Shown here: one piece after another, positions 1 through 5,275 of the stretch
How positions within the stretch are numbered: the stretch's first letter is position 1
How the letters are laid out: every line of letters begins with the position of its first letter
DNA from: Pseudomonadota bacterium
GTDB lineage: Bacteria > Pseudomonadota > Alphaproteobacteria > Rhizobiales > Xanthobacteraceae
Reading direction: 5' to 3'
Length of the DNA stretch: 5,275 nt
Assembly (NCBI GenBank): GCA_963205465.1
Contig: CAUJKG010000101.1
Span: forward strand, 1-5,275
Translations under genes and position numbers: made by a program
The notes under the pieces: model-generated
Databases searched by the model: none
What the model saw: the letters and a program-made list of their open reading frames with translations, nothing else
Told to the model about the DNA's origin: nothing

Positions 1-174
1 CTTTATTCCGGCGCACATCTCGATCATCCGAATGTGTCGGTCTATCGTGGGCGTAAGATCGAGGCGAAGCCGCTTTCGAATGCGCCGATCTTCCTCGACG
101 TCGAGGGTGAAGCGCCGGGGATGTTGCCGGCGACGTTCGAGGTCGTGCCGAATGCGCTCCGGATCCGCTGCTGA
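1..174 (+). CDS. C-terminal end of a diacylglycerol/lipid kinase family protein (5' end outside window)
   Basis: Frame 1 is open from the first base to TGA at 172-174 and gives the last 57 residues of a protein. The fragment begins LYSGAHLDHPNV and ends PNALRIRC. The order of a 'YSG-H--P-V' segment, a 'RGRKIEA' strand, an acidic 'LDVEGEAPG' turn and 'LPATFEVVPNALRI' fits the C-terminal beta-sandwich domain of the YegS/BmrU/DagK lipid kinase family. There a D-G-E-like turn followed by P---------P-AL is typical. Members phosphorylate diacylglycerol or related lipids at the cytoplasmic membrane face. The catalytic N-terminal domain with its GGDGT motif lies upstream of the window, so activity cannot be judged. 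The family call rests on the C-terminal pattern only. No hairpin terminator is seen right after the stop. Confidence 0.7.
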   Translation, partial: LYSGAHLDHPNVSVYRGRKIEAKPLSNAPIFLDVEGEAPGMLPATFEVVPNALRIRC

Positions 175-182
175 CCTCTCCT

Positions 183-208
183 GGATTTGATTGGCACGGA
201 TTTGATTG
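183..208. repeat. Tandem 11-bp direct repeat upstream of hspQ
   Basis: GGATTTGATTG occurs at 183-193 and again, identically, at 198-208, a 15-bp period with the 4-bp spacer GCAC. It lies in the gap between the lipid kinase stop and hspQ. The period is not a clean helical turn and no -10 element is evident downstream, so a role as a regulator site for hspQ is only a possibility. Confidence 0.5.
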
Positions 209-293
209 TGAACGGTGCTGCGGTTCGCCGGTTTTGCCCGAGTTTGGCCGGATTGCGCGCATGGTCTATGCTCTGGACATGACGCGAGAAGCC

Positions 294-620
294 ATGAAAT
301 CCCTCGAAGCAAAGTACCGGATCGGACAGGTCGTCCGGCACCGTCTATATCCGTTTCGCGGGGTGATCTACGACGTCGATCCCACCTTCAACAATACCGA
401 GGAGTGGTGGCTTTCGATTCCGGAAGCCATGCGTCCATCGAAGGATCAGCCGTTCTATCACCTACTCGCGGAAAACGCGGAGACGGAATATTCCGCTTAC
501 GTCTCGGAGCAGAACCTGCTGCCGGACGATTCCGGAGAGCCGCTGCGCCATCCCGAACTCGAAGAGAAGTTCGAAGTCGACGGCGAAGGCAATTATCGCG
601 CGCGCGGCCGCGCGAACTGA
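294..620 (+). CDS. hspQ: Heat shock protein HspQ (YccV-type hemimethylated-DNA-binding family)
   Basis: The 108-residue product matches the HspQ/YccV family along its length. It has an N-terminal 'YRIGQVVRHRLYPFRGVIYD' segment (residues 8-27), 'DVDP' (27-30), 'EEWW' (36-39), 'KDQPFYHLLAEN' (50-61) and 'YVSEQNLLPD' (69-78), then an acidic C-terminal tail. In enterobacteria HspQ binds hemimethylated oriC DNA and acts as a specificity-enhancing factor and substrate of Lon. The EEWW-containing loop and the tail are the form I know from alphaproteobacteria. The frame extends upstream to TTG 234, with ATGs at 261, 279 and 294. I chose 294 because the family core normally starts only a few residues before the G-Q-V-R-H motif and because a GAGAAG precedes it, although at a short distance. 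ATG 279 is a serious alternative. No clear RpoH promoter was recognised. The gene is convergent with the ialB-like gene. Confidence 0.9.
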   Translation: MKSLEAKYRIGQVVRHRLYPFRGVIYDVDPTFNNTEEWWLSIPEAMRPSKDQPFYHLLAENAETEYSAYVSEQNLLPDDSGEPLRHPELEEKFEVDGEGNYRARGRAN

Positions 621-641
621 TACTGGAATTCTTCAAATGAA

Positions 642-667
642 AACGGCGCGTCTTTCGACGCGCCGTT
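642..667. terminator. Hairpin terminator shared by convergent hspQ and the ialB-like gene
   Basis: A perfect 11-bp stem is present: AACGGCGCGTC (642-652), loop TTTC (653-656), GACGCGCCGTT (657-667). It starts 22 bp after the hspQ stop and ends 23 bp before the stop of the minus-strand gene. T-rich sequence follows on both sides (CTTCGTTTCG on the plus strand, TTTCATTTG on the minus strand). The tracts are short and interrupted, so termination in both directions is likely but not certain. Confidence 0.8.
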
Positions 668-689
668 CTTCGTTTCGGATCAAAGTCGT

Positions 690-1385
690 TTAGTTCTTCT
701 TCTGCTCTTCGAGGCGGCGCTTGAGCGCTTCCTTGGCCTGGTTCTTCACGGCTTCGTCGAGCTTCTGCTTCTGCGCCTGGATTTCCTTCGGATCGATTGG
801 CGCGCCTTCATAGGACTTGGCGAAATCCCCGAGCGGGAACGTGATGTTCACGGTGCGGCCGACGTGATTGATCGTCTGCACGATCAGCGCCTTGCCCTTC
901 TTCAGGTTGCCGACGAAATCGTCATTGATCTGGAGATCGGCGAAGCAGCCATCCGGCACGCAGATCGCATATTTCGCTTCGAGCGGCGGGTTCTGGTCGA
1001 TCACGACGCGAAGGCCGGGCTCCAGCATCATGCCGAGCGGCACGGCGATACGAAACAGCTTCTGCGCGCCCTTCTCCTCGATCACGGTTACCGCCGCGAG
1101 CATCTGGCCGGTTTCGGCGTGAAGGTTCTGCGTCACCACGCAGGTTTCCTTCTTGGTCTGCTCGTTGGCTTGGCAGATCTTGGTCCACTTGGTCGCAAGC
1201 ACCTGCTGCTGTTGCGGCGGCTGCTGTGGCTGCTGGGTGTTCTGCTTCGGAGCCTCGTTTTTCTTCGGCTCCTGCTTTTTCTTCTCCTGCGCGACCGCGA
1301 CGGTCGTGCCGCCGAAAATGCCGGCGGTTGCGAAACCGGCCAAGGCGAACGCGCAAGTGAGCGCGGTCAACGTACGAAACTTCAT
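690..1385 (-). CDS. Invasion-associated locus B (IalB) family exported protein
   Basis: The 231-residue product has a Sec-type signal peptide: MKFR, a hydrophobic stretch over about residues 6-30, and likely cleavage after AVA at 30-32. The mature protein starts with a low-complexity linker rich in Lys, Gln and Pro (33-62). An IalB-type domain follows (about 63-190) with WTKIC (67-71), a second Cys at 82, 'AVTVIEEKG' (98-106), 'IAVPLGMML--G' (113-124), and the pair C142/C147 in ICVPDGC. The last 40 residues are charged and probably helical or coiled-coil (IQAQKQKLDEAVKNQAKEAL). IalB was named from Bartonella erythrocyte invasion, but homologues are widespread in non-pathogenic alphaproteobacteria and their role is unknown. 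The protein is probably periplasmic or surface-exposed. The start at 1385 is supported by the signal peptide and by AGGGGAA five bases upstream. The frame extends to 1466, but that would bury the signal peptide. Confidence 0.88.
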   Translation of the reverse strand: MKFRTLTALTCAFALAGFATAGIFGGTTVAVAQEKKKQEPKKNEAPKQNTQQPQQPPQQQQVLATKWTKICQANEQTKKETCVVTQNLHAETGQMLAAVTVIEEKGAQKLFRIAVPLGMMLEPGLRVVIDQNPPLEAKYAICVPDGCFADLQINDDFVGNLKKGKALIVQTINHVGRTVNITFPLGDFAKSYEGAPIDPKEIQAQKQKLDEAVKNQAKEALKRRLEEQKKN

Positions 1386-1390
1386 GCAAA

Positions 1391-1397
1391 TTCCCCT
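1391..1397 (-). promoter_or_regulatory. Ribosome binding site of the ialB-like gene
   Basis: On the minus strand AGGGGAA is followed by TTTGC and then ATG at 1385, a strong Shine-Dalgarno with 5-nt spacing. It decides in favour of this start over the longer open frame reaching 1466. Confidence 0.7.
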
Positions 1398-1580
1398 GTC
1401 ATTCCGGCCGGTACACGAGCCGAGCGGTGGCTTCCCAAATCGAGCCCTGGCTCGTGCTGTGCTCAATCGTTCCGCTCCCTGTCGGCGGCAAATAAGGCCA
1501 CACGGTGGCGCAGCGCAAGGGCTTCCTGCGAGCCGCGTGATAACCTGCCAATACAGGGAACACGATTCGTAACAGAGCCA

Positions 1581-1587
1581 AGAGGAG
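1581..1587 (+). promoter_or_regulatory. Ribosome binding site supporting a GTG start for the SBP gene
   Basis: AGAGGAG lies 11 nt before GTG 1599. The spacing is longer than ideal. No ATG is available in this frame before the signal peptide, and GTG 1599 is the only plausible start between this site and the hydrophobic segment. Confidence 0.5.
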
Positions 1588-1598
1588 CGCCGCCAACC

Positions 1599-3419
1599 GT
1601 GCCGATCCCGGCATCAGCGCACGAATCGACCGGCTGGCGTCATGCCTGCGCGGTAGCGGTATTCTGCCTTGCCGTCGTCCCTGGCGGTGCTTTCGGCGCC
1701 GGACCCCGTCATGCGATCGCGATGCACGGGGAGCCCGCCTACGGGCCCGATTTCCAGCATTTCCGCTATGCAAACCCGGATGCCCCAAAAGGCGGCAGGC
1801 TGACGCAAGGCATCGCCGGCTCGTTCGACAGCATCAATCCGTTCGTCCTGCGCGGTAACCCGTTTCAGCAGGTGCGCGGCTATGTCGTCGAGAGCCTGAT
1901 GGTCCGCTCGCAGGACGAACCCTTCACGCTCTACGGCCTCATCGCACGCGAGGTGGAGACCGACCCCGCCAGAAGCTTCGTGACGTTCACGATTGATCCA
2001 CGGGCGCGATTCTCCGACGGCTCTCCCGTCACCGCGGACGACGTCCTGTTTTCATGGAAGCTGCTGCGCGACAAAGGGCGCCCGAACCATCGCCTCTTCT
2101 ATGGCAAGGTCACGAAGGCGGCGAAGATCGCGCCGGACAAAGTGCGTTTTGAGTTCGGCGAAGCGCAGGACCACGAGTTGCCGTTAATCCTGGCGCTGAT
2201 GCCGATACTTTCGGAACGTAAAACAGACGCGGCCCGTTTCGACGAACCCTCTCTGTCATTCCTGACCGGCAGCGGCCCCTACATCATCGCCGATGTACGC
2301 GCGGGGGCTCACGTGCTCCTGAAGCGCAACGCGGACTAGTGGGCTCGCGATCTGCCCGTCAATCGCGGTCATTATAATTTCGACGAACTACGGTTCGAGT
2401 TCTATCGGGACACCACGACCTGGTTCGAAGCCTTCAAGCGCAAGCTCTACGATTTCCGCTTCGAGGAAGATCCGGGACGCTGGGCGCTCGACTATGATTT
2501 TCCAGCCGCACGCACCGACGGTCTGATCCGCGAAGAACTCGTCACCGGAACGCCGAAGCCGATACAGGCGCTGGTGTTCAACACGCGCCGCGAAATATTC
2601 GCCGACCACCGCGTGCGCGAGGCGCTGATCGAGCTGTTCGACTTCGAGTGGATGAACGCGAAGCTGTTTCACGCGGCCTATGCGAGAACGGCGAGCTTTT
2701 TCGAGGGATCGCAGCTCTCCGCGCGAGGCGCTCCTGCGGACGCGGCGGAGCGAACGCTTCTTGCTGCCTTCACCGGTGAACTTCGGCGCGATGTTCTGGA
2801 CGGAAGCTACCGGCCGCCGGTTTCCGACGGTACAGGTCACGACCGCCAGCGTTTTCGCCGTGCGCTAGCATTGTTCGCGGAAGCCGGATGGACGCTTCGC
2901 AATGGCATGCTGGTGCGAAACGATACCGGCGCGCCCTTCCGGTTTGAAATTCTCGTCACCAAGCGCGAGGACGAGCGCGTCGCCACGATCTACGCCACCA
3001 TGCTCAAGCGCGCGGGCGTACTGGCCGGCGTGCGGATGGTCGAGGGCGGGCAATTCGAAGCAAGGCGTCAACAGTACGACTACGACATGATCCCGGCGGC
3101 GTGGCAGCAATCGCTCTCCCCCGGGAACGAGCAGTATTTCTATTTCGGCTCGGTCAGCGCCGATCAGACGGCGACGCGAAACTATATGGGCACGAAAAGC
3201 GCCGCCGCCGACGCCATGATCGCCGCACTGCTGCGCGCGCAGACGCCGGAAGAGTTGACGGCTGCCGCGCGCGCGCTCGACCGCGTATTGATGTCGGGGC
3301 AATATGTCATTCCGCTTTATCATCTGCCCAGGCAGTGGGTCGCGCGGTGGCCGCATATCGAGCGGCCGCAGCATCTTTCCATTTACGGCGCCCTGCCGGA
3401 AACATGGTGGCACAAGTGA
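1599..3419 (+). pseudogene. Extracellular solute-binding protein family 5 (YejA-like oligopeptide SBP), interrupted by an in-frame TAG
   Basis: From GTG 1599 to TGA 3417-3419 one frame encodes a 606-codon protein, the usual size for YejA-type SBPs, broken only by TAG at codon 247. The N-terminal part has a signal peptide (R14-H15, hydrophobic 16-28, likely cleavage after AFG at 31-33), then YANPDAPKGG (57-66) and GSFDSINPF (74-82), both typical of the family. The part after the stop keeps family segments such as WARDLPVNRG-YNFDELRF, FNTRR (327-331), DFEWMN (348-353) and a YIPLYH-like VIPLYH near the C-terminus. Family members bind peptides or peptide-like compounds in the periplasm and deliver them to an ABC importer; no permease or ATPase genes lie in the window. 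No nearby restart codon follows the stop (the first in-frame ATG is 2652), so an intact second half is unlikely to be made. The rest of the frame shows no decay, which suggests a recent mutation, a base-call error or readthrough. If the stop is wrong, this is a normal CDS. Confidence 0.85.
2337..2339 (+). other. Premature in-frame amber stop in the SBP gene
   Basis: The local reading is L-K-R-N-A-D-stop-W-A-R-D-L-P-V-N. Family members usually have Asp-Tyr-Trp at this place, so a single change in the third base of a Tyr codon (TAC or TAT to TAG) explains the stop. The frame is identical on both sides, so no indel is involved. Confidence 0.85.
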
Positions 3420-4837
3420 ACGCAGCATCGGGCCGGACCGGTTTCAATCCCGAAATCACGCTGGACGCACTGTTCAGGCGCAACGCCGTAACCCGCGGCG
3501 AGGATCACGCGCTCATCGATACCGGCGGCCGGCGCTACACTTATGCTGAAGCGCTCAAGATCTCCGACCACGTTACGGCGCAGATCGCAGCATTGAACCT
3601 GCCGACGAACAGCGCGATTGTCTTGCTGTTTCCCAACGGCGCAGAACTTGTGCTGACCTTGCTCGCCGTGCTCCGTGCGGGGCATGTGCCCGTCCCCGTT
3701 CCGGTCGCCTGGCGCAAATCCGATCTGGTTCGTGCCTGCCGCGAAGCGGAAGCAGCGGCGCTGATTACCACCGCGCATTACAGCGCGGAGAACCTGCCGC
3801 AGCTCGCCGCCGACGTGGCCATCGAAGCATTCGAACTCAGTTTTCCCTGCGCGTTCGGTGCGCCGCTGCCGGATGGCGTTACGCCGCTTTCGTTCTCGCC
3901 GAAGCCCGTCGCGCTCGACGAAATAGCGGCAGCGCCCTCGCCTGGTATCGGCACGATGCATATCGAGACCGGCGGCGTCTCCTTTGTGCTCCATCGCGAC
4001 GAGGAAATGATCGCCGGCGGACTCTCCGCAATGCTCGCGGCGGATGTTCAGTCCTCCGACAAAATCCTGTCTGCAATTTCCCCGGCCACCTTTGGCGGAA
4101 TTGTCACCGTTCTGGTGCCGTGGCTATTGAGCGGCGGAGTGCTGACGCTACTCGCGGATACGGAGGAACTGGCAGTAAACTCCGCAAGCGCACGCACGCA
4201 CCTGATCGCGAGTGCCGGCGCCATCCTGCCGCTATATGAAGTACTTTCCGCCCCGTTGGCATCGATCGTCGCTGTTCACTTCGGCGCAACGCAATATGCG
4301 AGCGACTATTCGGCAATCGATGCGAAACGCGTGGTGGATGTCTACCCGATCGGCGAATTCGCGGTAGTCGCAACTCGCCGTATGGCGTTGGTCACGGCCG
4401 CGCAATCCATTCCTGTGGGACCAGTTCATTCCGGCATGCCGAATACGGCTCCCATTCTGGAAACAAGATTCGATGACACAGGCTCGCTATTCGTTTGCGG
4501 CACCATGGTCCCGCAAGAACGCCTGGGTGCCGGTGGCTGGATCGAAACCGGCTATAGCGCGCGGCGTCTCGGCTCTAATGCGTTCTTGCCGCAACTTCCT
4601 GTCGGTATCGCCGCCATCGGCGCGCTCCGCTTTTCTTTTCCTGATATCGAACGCCGGATCCTCGCCGCCGCGCTGGTCTCGCGCGTATCGATCGTGAATG
4701 ATGCTGTGCTCGGCCAAAGACTGGTGATCGAAAGCGACCGGCCAGAGGTTACGGTTCGCGCGCTGATCGACGCCGGCCTGCCGCGCGTGATTGCGAACGC
4801 GGTACGGAAAACCAATGCGCACAAGGCGCTCGCTTAA
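3404..4837 (+). CDS. Diverged AMP-binding (class I adenylate-forming superfamily) protein
   Basis: The 477-residue product resembles acyl-CoA synthetases and other adenylate-forming enzymes in overall order. It has an N-terminal 'RRYTYAEAL' segment (43-51), 'LLFPNGAELVLTLLAVLRAGHVPVPV' type core (74-99), 'SAISPATFGGI' (223-233), 'VYPIGE' (313-318, at the usual Y-G-x-T-E site), 'GWIETGY' (378-384, at the usual G-W-x-T-G-D site) and 'FSFPDIERRI' (410-419). Key motifs are altered. The Ser/Thr/Gly-rich ATP loop is replaced around residues 186-200 (IETGGVSFVLH), the ATP-ribose Asp is Tyr384, and only a terminal K474 could stand for the catalytic lysine. It is cytoplasmic by sequence. ATG 3404 overlaps the SBP end by 16 bp; GTG 3416 would give a 4-bp GTGA overlap. 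The frame is open upstream to 3101, but that part is antiphase to the SBP and is not coding. It may be a weak or inactive ligase with an unknown substrate. Confidence 0.72.
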   Translation: MVAQVNAASGRTGFNPEITLDALFRRNAVTRGEDHALIDTGGRRYTYAEALKISDHVTAQIAALNLPTNSAIVLLFPNGAELVLTLLAVLRAGHVPVPVPVAWRKSDLVRACREAEAAALITTAHYSAENLPQLAADVAIEAFELSFPCAFGAPLPDGVTPLSFSPKPVALDEIAAAPSPGIGTMHIETGGVSFVLHRDEEMIAGGLSAMLAADVQSSDKILSAISPATFGGIVTVLVPWLLSGGVLTLLADTEELAVNSASARTHLIASAGAILPLYEVLSAPLASIVAVHFGATQYASDYSAIDAKRVVDVYPIGEFAVVATRRMALVTAAQSIPVGPVHSGMPNTAPILETRFDDTGSLFVCGTMVPQERLGAGGWIETGYSARRLGSNAFLPQLPVGIAAIGALRFSFPDIERRILAAALVSRVSIVNDAVLGQRLVIESDRPEVTVRALIDAGLPRVIANAVRKTNAHKALA

Positions 4838-4843
4838 AGGGGA
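4838..4843 (+). promoter_or_regulatory. Ribosome binding site of the FrnE/DsbA-family gene
   Basis: AGGGGA directly follows the TAA of the AMP-binding gene and sits 5 nt before ATG 4849. It fixes the start and supports co-transcription of the two genes. Confidence 0.7.
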
Positions 4844-4848
4844 CGCAA

Positions 4849-5275
4849 ATGCCGAAGCCGATCACCATTGATGTCGTTTCGGATGTCGTTTGCCCATGGT
4901 GCTATGTCGGCAAAAGGCGGCTTGAGGCTGCGCTCGCCACGCGGCCCGATATTGTCGCGGAAGTCCACTGGCGGCCGTTCTTTCTCGACCCGACCGTCCC
5001 GCGCGCCGGCAAGCCGCGCATGGACTACATCACTGGCAAGTTCGGATCGCTGGAGCGCGTTAAGGCGGCGCATGAGCGGCTGAGTGACCTCGGACGATCG
5101 GTAGGGATCGATTTTCATTTCAGCGCGATAGAAACCCAGCCGAATACGCTGGATGCGCACCGGGTTATCGGCTGGGCGATGGCCGAGGGAAAAGCAACGG
5201 CGGTGGTGGAGAACATCTTTGCCGATTTCTTCGTCAACGGCGTCGATCTCTCCGATCTCAACGCGCTGGCCGACG
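4849..5275 (+). CDS. DsbA-family oxidoreductase, FrnE-like (3' end outside window)
   Basis: The frame is open from ATG 4849 to the window edge and gives 142 residues. It starts MPKPITIDVVSDVVCPWCYV, with the redox motif C15-P-W-C18 right after the first beta strand, then VGKRRLEAAL, 'VHWRPFFLDP' and 'NTLDAHRVIGWA'. This order matches the FrnE subgroup of the DsbA-like thioredoxin fold (Pfam DSBA), which is usually about 210-220 residues long, so roughly the last 70 are missing. There is no signal peptide, so it is probably cytoplasmic, as FrnE proteins are. Deinococcus FrnE is a cytosolic disulfide oxidoreductase/isomerase linked to oxidative stress. The family is also related to 2-hydroxychromene-2-carboxylate isomerases, but the CxxC motif favours a thiol-disulfide role. 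It lies 11 bp after the AMP-binding gene and is likely in the same transcript. Confidence 0.88.
   Translation, partial: MPKPITIDVVSDVVCPWCYVGKRRLEAALATRPDIVAEVHWRPFFLDPTVPRAGKPRMDYITGKFGSLERVKAAHERLSDLGRSVGIDFHFSAIETQPNTLDAHRVIGWAMAEGKATAVVENIFADFFVNGVDLSDLNALAD

Larger units (their letters stand above)
1386..1598. promoter_or_regulatory. Divergent intergenic region carrying promoters of the ialB-like gene and the SBP cluster
   Basis: This 213-bp gap separates two genes transcribed away from each other, so it should hold both promoters. On the minus strand a weak sigma70-like pair can be picked out: TTGAGC (1461-1466) and TCGATT (1438-1443) with a 17-nt spacer. The -10 matches TATAAT in only three of six bases. 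A short interrupted palindrome CGAGCC-CT-GGCTCG (1441-1454) lies in that spacer and overlaps the -10. On the plus strand no convincing -35/-10 pair was found. The only AT-richer stretch is around 1540-1575. The promoter assignment is inference from gene orientation and the elements are unproven. Confidence 0.35.

Noticed and set aside
234..293. Longer hspQ start at TTG 234 or ATG 261
   Set aside because: The extra residues are not part of the HspQ family core and no Shine-Dalgarno precedes these codons. ATG 279 remains possible.
864..1598. Long plus-strand open frame running antisense to the ialB-like gene and into the SBP gene
   Set aside because: It lies opposite a well-supported gene, its translation is Leu/Arg-rich low-complexity sequence, and it joins the SBP frame only because no stop occurs in GC-rich DNA. 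The signal peptide and ribosome binding site place the real start at 1599.
3101..3403. Upstream extension of the AMP-binding reading frame
   Set aside because: It overlaps the SBP coding sequence in another frame and its translation is Arg/Ala-rich without family similarity. The recognisable protein begins close to 3404.
2388..3428. Minus-strand open frames 2388-2840 and 2865-3428
   Set aside because: They are antisense to the SBP gene, are Arg-rich, and show no recognisable domain. They look like shadows of GC-rich codon usage.
3383..3994. Minus-strand open frame of 203 codons
   Set aside because: It is antisense to the AMP-binding gene, with Arg/Gly-rich composition and no family features.
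4487..5160. Minus-strand open frames opposite the end of the AMP-binding gene and the FrnE-like gene
   Set aside because: Both plus-strand genes here are clear, with CPWC motif and ribosome binding site for the second. The minus-strand products have no recognisable features.
1..5275. Mobile elements, CRISPR arrays, tRNA or rRNA genes
   Set aside because: No transposase-like protein, terminal inverted repeats, regularly spaced repeats or tRNA/rRNA-like sequence was recognised on either strand by eye.

Overview
The window looks like a chromosomal segment of a GC-rich alphaproteobacterium, most likely of the order Hyphomicrobiales (Bradyrhizobium/Rhodopseudomonas/Afipia-like). The grounds are the base composition, the alphaproteobacterial form of HspQ, an IalB-family secreted protein, and a YejA-type solute-binding protein. 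The assignment is an inference from remembered family features, not from a database search.

Layout. Positions 1-174 hold the 3' end of a lipid (diacylglycerol) kinase-family gene on the + strand. After a short gap with an 11-bp direct repeat comes hspQ (+). hspQ converges with an IalB-family exported protein gene (-, 690-1385), and a strong 11-bp hairpin between them probably terminates both. From the ialB-like gene a 213-bp divergent intergenic region leads into a + strand cluster of three tightly packed genes that runs off the right edge: a periplasmic oligopeptide-type solute-binding protein (SBP), a diverged AMP-binding (adenylate-forming superfamily) protein, and a FrnE/DsbA-family thiol oxidoreductase. 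The first two overlap by 16 bp. The second and third are 11 bp apart with a good Shine-Dalgarno between them.

The most notable observation is that the SBP gene is interrupted by one in-frame TAG (2337-2339), in the conserved D-Y-W position of the family, with intact family-like sequence in the same frame on both sides. This points to a recent nonsense mutation, a base-call error, or (less likely) stop-codon readthrough. The second notable point is that the AMP-binding protein has lost the usual ATP-binding loop and the ATP-ribose aspartate, so it may not be an ordinary acyl-CoA ligase. No mobile element, CRISPR array, tRNA or rRNA gene was recognised, and I see no convincing undescribed system. 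The SBP / AMP-binding-like / FrnE-like cluster is the closest thing to one.
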